Below, piece after piece: positions 59,706-64,000 of a stretch of 64,000 nucleotides of DNA (its first letter is position 1; every line of letters starts with the position of its first letter). The notes below the pieces were generated by a model. It was not told where the DNA came from. It worked only from the letters and a program-made list of their open reading frames with translations, and did not search any database. A program made the position numbers and the translations under genes. Source of the DNA: Gordonia polyisoprenivorans NBRC 16320 = JCM 10675 (GTDB lineage Bacteria; Actinomycetota; Actinomycetes; Mycobacteriales; Mycobacteriaceae). The stretch spans positions 1-64,000 of the forward strand of contig NZ_BAEI01000043.1 in NCBI RefSeq assembly GCF_000241325.1, in the 5' to 3' direction.

Positions 59706-59807
59706 CGGGAGAAGCGTCGCCGGCGGGTATTAGCACCTCAGCGGGAGAAGCGGTCGCCGGCGGGTGGCGGCCACCAGCAGGAGAAGGGTCGCCACCGGGT
59801 GGGCGAG
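59706..59807. repeat. 36-bp imperfect tandem repeat, three units
   Basis: Units begin at 59706, 59742 and 59778, each CRGGAGAAGSGTCGCC-like followed by a GGCGGGT/ACCGGGT block; the exact 36-bp spacing is kept while 59770s sequence drifts. The last unit reaches the oxidase stop. A small VNTR-like locus, not CRISPR (no unique spacers). Confidence 0.7.
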
Positions 59808-61202
59808 TCAGAGGATCACACCGGGATTCAGCAGGCCGTCGGGATCGAGGGTGGCCTTGATGGCGGCGGTCAGCTCCATGACGTCTGGGCCGACCTGATC
59901 GGGGAGCCAGCCCTTCTTCAGTCGGCCGACGCCGTGCTCACCGGTGATCGTGCCGCCCAACGAGATCGCCAGGTCCATCACCTGGCCGAACGCCGTCTGG
60001 GCGCGGTCGTGCTCGTCGGCGTCGTCGGGATCGAACACGATGAGCGGATGGGTATTGCCATCACCGGCGTGGGCGATCACCGAGATCATCACCGCGTTGT
60101 CGCTCGCGATCCTGCCGACCCCGTCGATCAGTGCGGGCAGGGCCGGTAGCGGCACCCCGACGTCTTCGAGCAGCAGCGAACCGAGTTTCTCCACCGCGGG
60201 GATCGCCGCGCGACGGGCAGCGGTGAACGCCTCCCCCTCGGCGGCGTCGGTGGTGTCGAAAACCTCGGCCGCGCCGCAGGATTCGAAGGCCTCGCGGATG
60301 ATCTCGACCTCGGCCACACCGGCCGGGCCGGGCGCATCGGACTGCGCCACGAGCAGTGCTCCCGCATCCCGGTCGAGTCCCATCCGGAGCATGTCCTCGA
60401 CGGCGTTGATCGAGACCTTGTCCATGAACTCCAGCATCGCCGGCCGAATCCTGGCGGTGATCGCGAGAACCGCCTCGCTCGCCGAATGCACCGACGAGAA
60501 GGTACCGACCACCGTGCACGCCGACGCCTGCGGTGGCAGCAGCCGCAAGGTGACCTCGGTGATGATCCCGAGCAGGCCTTCGCTGCCGACGAACAGTTTG
60601 GTCAGCGACAGCCCGGCCGAATCCTTGAGTTGCTTGCCGCCGAGGCGGATCGCGCGGCCGTCGGCCAGCACCACCTGCATACCGAGCACGTAGTCGGTGG
60701 TGACGCCGTACTTGACGCAGCACAGCCCGCCTGCGTTGGTGGCCACGTTGCCGCCGATCGAGCAGATCTCGAATGACGACGGGTCCGGCGGGTACCAGAG
60801 ATCGTGTGCCGCGGCAGCGGCCTTCACCTCGGCGTTGAACAGCCCCGGCTGCACCACCGCGGTTCGGGTGGCGGTGTCGATGCTCATCTCGCGCATCTTC
60901 TCCGTCGAGAGCATCACGGCGCCGTCGACGGCCGTCGAACCGCCCGAGAGGCTGGTGCCCGCGCCTCGGGTGATGATCGGGACGCGATGAGCGGCACACC
61001 AGCGGACCACCGTCTGAACGTGCTCGGTGGTCGTTGGGCGGATGAGCGCGAGCGGTGTACCGGCCGTCGGGTCGAAGGCTCTGTCCTGCCGATACCCGGC
61101 AAGGATGTCGGGGTCGGTGACGATCATCTGGTCGGGGAGGTCGGCGCGCAGATCGGCGAGGTCCACGCTGCCGGTCTCGGTACTCGTGTGCACACTGCTC
61201 AT
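59808..61202 (-). CDS. FAD-linked oxidase (GlcD / D-lactate dehydrogenase type)
   Basis: A 464-aa flavoprotein of the glycolate oxidase GlcD / D-2-hydroxy-acid dehydrogenase family. PCMH FAD domain: VPIITRGAGTSLSGGSTAVD, GLFNAEVKAAAAAHDLWYPP, CSIGGNVATNAGGLCCVKYG and LFVGSEGLLGIITEV. C-terminal domain with VIAHAGDGNTHPLI and GGTITGEHGVGRLKKGWL (metal/substrate His). It oxidises a 2-hydroxy acid to the 2-oxo acid. ATG 61202 was chosen over a 31-residue extension lacking a ribosome site. Confidence 0.93.
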   Translation of the reverse strand: MSSVHTSTETGSVDLADLRADLPDQMIVTDPDILAGYRQDRAFDPTAGTPLALIRPTTTEHVQTVVRWCAAHRVPIITRGAGTSLSGGSTAVDGAVMLSTEKMREMSIDTATRTAVVQPGLFNAEVKAAAAAHDLWYPPDPSSFEICSIGGNVATNAGGLCCVKYGVTTDYVLGMQVVLADGRAIRLGGKQLKDSAGLSLTKLFVGSEGLLGIITEVTLRLLPPQASACTVVGTFSSVHSASEAVLAITARIRPAMLEFMDKVSINAVEDMLRMGLDRDAGALLVAQSDAPGPAGVAEVEIIREAFESCGAAEVFDTTDAAEGEAFTAARRAAIPAVEKLGSLLLEDVGVPLPALPALIDGVGRIASDNAVMISVIAHAGDGNTHPLIVFDPDDADEHDRAQTAFGQVMDLAISLGGTITGEHGVGRLKKGWLPDQVGPDVMELTAAIKATLDPDGLLNPGVIL

Positions 61203-61327
61203 GGGTTCAGCGTAGGCGTGGCCGCCGGGTGCCCGTGTCCCTTCCTGAGACCCGCACCGGCACGCCCCTGCGGTGAACGTTTGGCCAACGTCCACACTCC
61301 ACCGGCGCCCTCACGCACTATGGAGTG

Positions 61328-61756
61328 ATGACCGACTTCAACAAGACCATCATCGACGAGTTCCACGCCAACGACGGCACCGTCACCACCATGGGCTTCG
61401 GCCGTAACCTCGTCCTCGTTCACTCGATCGGCGCCAAATCGGGGGCGCAGCGGGTGACGCCGCTGATGTCGCTGCCCGACGGCGCCGGAGGCCGCTTCAT
61501 CGTCGGCAGCGCGGCCGGCTCTCCGAAGGATCCGGCGTGGGTACACAATCTGCGCAAGAATCCGGAGATCACCATCGAATACGCCGGCGAGAAATCCGGG
61601 ATCGAAAAGCATCCGGCGACCGCCACCGAACTCGATCCGGCGCAGCGTGAACAAGCGTGGCAGGGTTTCGTCTCGGCGTCCGAGCAATTCCTGAAATACA
61701 CCGAAACCGCCGAAGGCCGCGTCTTCCCGATCTTTCGCCTGACGCCCAAGAAGTGA
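61328..61756 (+). CDS. DDN-like deazaflavin(F420)-dependent nitroreductase family protein
   Basis: A 142-aa split-barrel protein: NLVLVHSIGAKSGAQRVTPL, GGRFIVGSAAGSPKDPAWVH and NLRKNPEITIEYAGEKSGIE are the DDN family core; the C-terminus FLKYTETAEGRVFPIFRLTP is typical. Relatives use F420H2 to reduce quinones or nitroaromatics. ATG 61328 was chosen over GTG 61325. It is divergent from the GlcD-type oxidase and 28 nt upstream of the kinase gene. Confidence 0.88.
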   Translation: MTDFNKTIIDEFHANDGTVTTMGFGRNLVLVHSIGAKSGAQRVTPLMSLPDGAGGRFIVGSAAGSPKDPAWVHNLRKNPEITIEYAGEKSGIEKHPATATELDPAQREQAWQGFVSASEQFLKYTETAEGRVFPIFRLTPKK

Positions 61757-61784
61757 TTTCGGCGCAAGCCGATATCCTGACGAG

Positions 61785-62699
61785 ATGTTCGGGGTTGGCG
61801 AGACGGTCGCGGGTTTCGAGATCGACGCCGTCGTGGGTCACGGCAGCAGTGCCGACGTCTACCGGGTGCACCGCACCGGCGAGTCGACGCCGCTCGCGCT
61901 GAAGGTTCTGCACGCCGACGACGGCGACACCGGCCGGGCGCGAGAACGCTTCGAGCGAGAGTTCGGGATTGCGTCGCTCCTCGACCATCCGCACATCGTG
62001 GCCATGGTCTCGCGCGGTGAGGTACTCGTCGATTCGTCTCCGCCGCGGACGCAGCTGTGGCTGGCGATGCAGTACGTGGCCGGTCCGTCGGCGATGTCGC
62101 TGATCCCGCGTGAGGATCAACAGCCGCGGGTGCCCGCGGTACTGCGCGTGGCAGCGCAGATCGGCGACGCCCTGGACTACGCACACTCCCGCGAGATCCT
62201 GCATCGGGACGTCAAACCCGCGAACATCCTGCTGACGTCCACCTCCGACGACACCGACGCCGTGCTCAGCGACTTCGGTATCGCGCGACTCCTCGACGAC
62301 ACCCGGCCCCTCGCCCGCAACGGGCGGGTCCAGGGGTCCATCGCCTACGCTGCCCCCGAATTACTTCAGGCACAACAACTCTCCCCGGCCACCGACGTGT
62401 ATTCGTTCGCGTGCTCGCTGGTGGAGTTGTTCACCGGGCTGCCGCCGTTCCCACGGTCCACGCCGTTCGCCATCACCTACGCCCACCTGCGTGACGAGCC
62501 GCCGAAGCTCACCCGGCGCCGCGATTGGCTTCCGTCGGCGCTGAATTCGGTGTTCGCCAAGGCGCTCGCCAAGAAGCCCGAGGAGCGCTACCAGACGTGC
62601 ACCGAGTTCGTCGACATCATCACCCGCGCTCTGCGTGACGTGCCGGTACCGGCACACAATCCGCGACGGCGGCGCCGCGTGCGCGGATATCCGGGCTGA
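61785..62699 (+). CDS. Soluble Ser/Thr protein kinase
   Basis: A 304-aa eukaryotic-like kinase. [12 protein letters not shown] replaces the usual glycine loop, LALKVL holds the ATP-binding Lys, [11 protein letters not shown] is the catalytic loop, SDFGIARLL is DFG, and [11 protein letters not shown] and [15 protein letters not shown] follow. The domain fills the protein, ending in a basic tail [11 protein letters not shown]. No transmembrane segment or extracellular sensor is present, unlike most mycobacterial Pkn proteins, so a partner must supply the signal. Possibly co-transcribed with the DDN-like gene. Confidence 0.93.
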   Translation: MFGVGETVAGFEIDAVVGHGSSADVYRVHRTGESTPLALKVLHADDGDTGRARERFEREFGIASLLDHPHIVAMVSRGEVLVDSSPPRTQLWLAMQYVAGPSAMSLIPREDQQPRVPAVLRVAAQIGDALDYAHSREILHRDVKPANILLTSTSDDTDAVLSDFGIARLLDDTRPLARNGRVQGSIAYAAPELLQAQQLSPATDVYSFACSLVELFTGLPPFPRSTPFAITYAHLRDEPPKLTRRRDWLPSALNSVFAKALAKKPEERYQTCTEFVDIITRALRDVPVPAHNPRRRRRVRGYPG

Positions 62700-62976
62700 T
62701 CGGCGACACACAGCCGGCGTGACGCCGACCACACCCGGCCGTCATGTTAAATCGGACATCCGGCCCACATCCCGTTTCGGGGCAGGTCTTTTCGTGCCCA
62801 GTGGTCCGATATCCGGGTCGGCGAATCGCGAATCTGTTTACATGGATCTCCCATTCATGTCACAACCACTCCCTAACTTGGGTTCCCGTCCATCACACAT
62901 GTGCCGCAGCGCAACCCGCTCGCGGCCGACGACGCCGGTCGACCCACCACTTGTCGACCCACACCAAGGGGAACCA

Positions 62977-64000
62977 TTGACGGCCGAATCATCGACCTCG
63001 TACGACAATTCCGCTCTCACCCATGAGGACGAGGGTTACCACAAGAGTCTGAAGCCGCGGCAGATCCAGATGATCGCCATCGGCGGCGCGATCGGCACCG
63101 GCCTGTTCATGGGCGCCGGCAGCCGACTCCACGATGCAGGCCCGGGCCTGTTCATCACCTACGCCGTCTGCGGCGTGTTCGTGTTCTTCATCCTGCGCGC
63201 CCTCGGCGAGCTGGTGCTCCATCGCCCGTCATCCGGGTCGTTCGTCTCCTACGCGCGTGAGTTCTTCGGTGAGAAAACAGCTTTCGTCACCGGTTGGCTC
63301 TACTTCTTCAACTGGGCGGCCACCGCCATCGTCGACGTCACCGCGATCGCGCTCTACGTCCACTACTGGGGCATGTTCGAAGCGATCCCCCAGTGGCTGA
63401 TCGCATTGGTCGCCCTGTGCATCGTGATGGCGATGAACATCATCTCGGTGAAACTGTTCGGCGAGATGGAGTTCTGGGCGTCGATCATCAAGGTCGCCGC
63501 ACTGGTCACCTTCCTCGTCGTCGGCATCATCTTCCTCGGCGGACGCTTCGACATCGACGGCGCCGCCACCGGATTCAGCGTGATCTCCGACAACGGTGGC
63601 ATGTTCCCGACCGGCATGTTCTCACTGGTGATCGTCACCTCCGGCGTCATCTTTGCTTACGCCGCAGTCGAATTGGTGGGTACCGCCGCCGGCGAGACCG
63701 CCGAACCGGCCAAGGTCATGCCGCGCGCCATCAACTCGGTCATCGTGCGCATCGCCGTGTTCTACGTGGGATCGCTGGTGGTGCTGGCACTGCTGCTGCC
63801 CTACACCACCTACAAGGCCGGCGAGAGTCCGTTCGTCACGTTCTTCTCCAAGATCGGCGTCCCCGCCGCCGGCGGCATCATGAACCTCGTCGTGCTCACC
63901 GCGGCACTGTCGAGCCTCAACGCCGGTCTCTACTCCACCGGCCGCACCCTGCGGTCGATGGCGATGAACGGCAGCGGCCCGGCGTTCACGGCCAAGATGA
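62977..64000 (+). CDS. ansP: AnsP/AroP-like amino-acid permease, 3' end cut
   Basis: Open from TTG 62977 (AAGGGGAACCA upstream) to the right edge, 341 codons. [20 protein letters not shown] is the cytoplasmic start; helix 1 is [20 protein letters not shown], then [20 protein letters not shown], and later [17 protein letters not shown], all hallmarks of the AAT branch of APC permeases; the pattern is closest to L-asparagine permease AnsP. About a quarter of the protein lies beyond the window. The 277-nt gap before it (62700-62976) shows no gene and no riboswitch I recognise. Confidence 0.85.
   Translation, partial: MTAESSTSYDNSALTHEDEGYHKSLKPRQIQMIAIGGAIGTGLFMGAGSRLHDAGPGLFITYAVCGVFVFFILRALGELVLHRPSSGSFVSYAREFFGEKTAFVTGWLYFFNWAATAIVDVTAIALYVHYWGMFEAIPQWLIALVALCIVMAMNIISVKLFGEMEFWASIIKVAALVTFLVVGIIFLGGRFDIDGAATGFSVISDNGGMFPTGMFSLVIVTSGVIFAYAAVELVGTAAGETAEPAKVMPRAINSVIVRIAVFYVGSLVVLALLLPYTTYKAGESPFVTFFSKIGVPAAGGIMNLVVLTAALSSLNAGLYSTGRTLRSMAMNGSGPAFTAKM

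Noticed and set aside
59706-59807. Possible CRISPR-like array
   Set aside because: Units are adjacent and degenerate, without unique spacers or cas genes; it is a tandem repeat.
62700-62976. Possible riboswitch or GlnR boxes before the AnsP-like gene
   Set aside because: Some inverted CGGACATCC/GGTCCGATATCC similarity exists, but no known aptamer core or convincing GlnR spacing could be matched by eye.

Overview
The window is high-GC DNA with gene content typical of a mycolic-acid actinomycete, and Gordonia is the best fit. This rests on a DUF222/13E12-family protein, an F420-type (DDN-like) nitroreductase homologue, a Ser/Thr kinase, a decayed tspO, many acyl-CoA dehydrogenases and one-component regulators, and a dispersed GGTCTCGAGG...CACCTCGACC hairpin repeat. 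It is an accessory, catabolic stretch of chromosome. I found no rRNA, tRNA, CRISPR array, phage genes or intact transposase. The only mobile-element trace is a possible insertion-sequence end relic at 34712-34883.

Layout. 1-867: DUF222 protein running off the left edge. 1157-5176: GntR regulator divergent from an acyl-CoA dehydrogenase, SDR and class III CoA-transferase set. 5210-9812: alpha/beta hydrolase, a leucine/valine-type dehydrogenase divergent from an Lrp regulator, and an amino-acid permease. Repeated TGCG...TTGCG palindromes suggest Lrp controls these genes. 9958-18140: nine minus-strand genes forming a meta-cleavage type aromatic pathway: FAD hydroxylase, VOC (extradiol-like) dioxygenase, FAH-fold hydrolase, SDR, cyclase, SDR, C-C hydrolase, TauE exporter and ABM monooxygenase. 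They are divergent from a LysR gene with a T-N11-A box. 19253-24696: a second FAD hydroxylase, an ABM gene divergent from a TetR gene across a perfect 12-bp-arm operator, and a P450/reductase pair behind an IclR gene.

24782-31117: DUF1345 protein, acyl-CoA dehydrogenase/thiolase pair, TetR, MpaB-like oxygenase, TetR, MarR. 31350-36398: DHA2 drug exporter, a decayed tspO, and two tandem membrane GGDEF proteins separated by the putative IS relic. 36412-44499: two modules, each with a 297-aa XRE-MmyB regulator divergent from aldo-keto reductases (with a cupin or DUF2255 gene). Their palindromic operators share one geometry. Between them lie a tautomerase with twin operators, a membrane protein, MgtC, and an unannotated 20-residue hydrophobic peptide gene.

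44665-53461: a divergon built like the Rut pyrimidine pathway but not equal to it. The minus arm holds two AA_synth paralogues, an alpha/beta hydrolase, aldehyde dehydrogenase, 4-OT tautomerase, luciferase-like monooxygenase and NCS1 permease. The plus arm holds a SnoaL-like protein, flavin reductase, GntR regulator and a RibB homologue whose catalytic residues are all replaced. I infer uptake and oxygenolytic ring opening of an N-heterocycle. This is the best candidate for an undescribed system.

53582-61202: TetR coupled to an AidB-like acyl-CoA dehydrogenase, LysR, a natural fusion of a thiolase-like TLP1 protein with enoyl-CoA hydratase, and a GlcD-type oxidase. 61328-64000: DDN-like protein, a soluble Ser/Thr kinase, and an AnsP-like permease cut by the right edge. 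All functional calls come from motifs and family knowledge read by eye. No database search was run.
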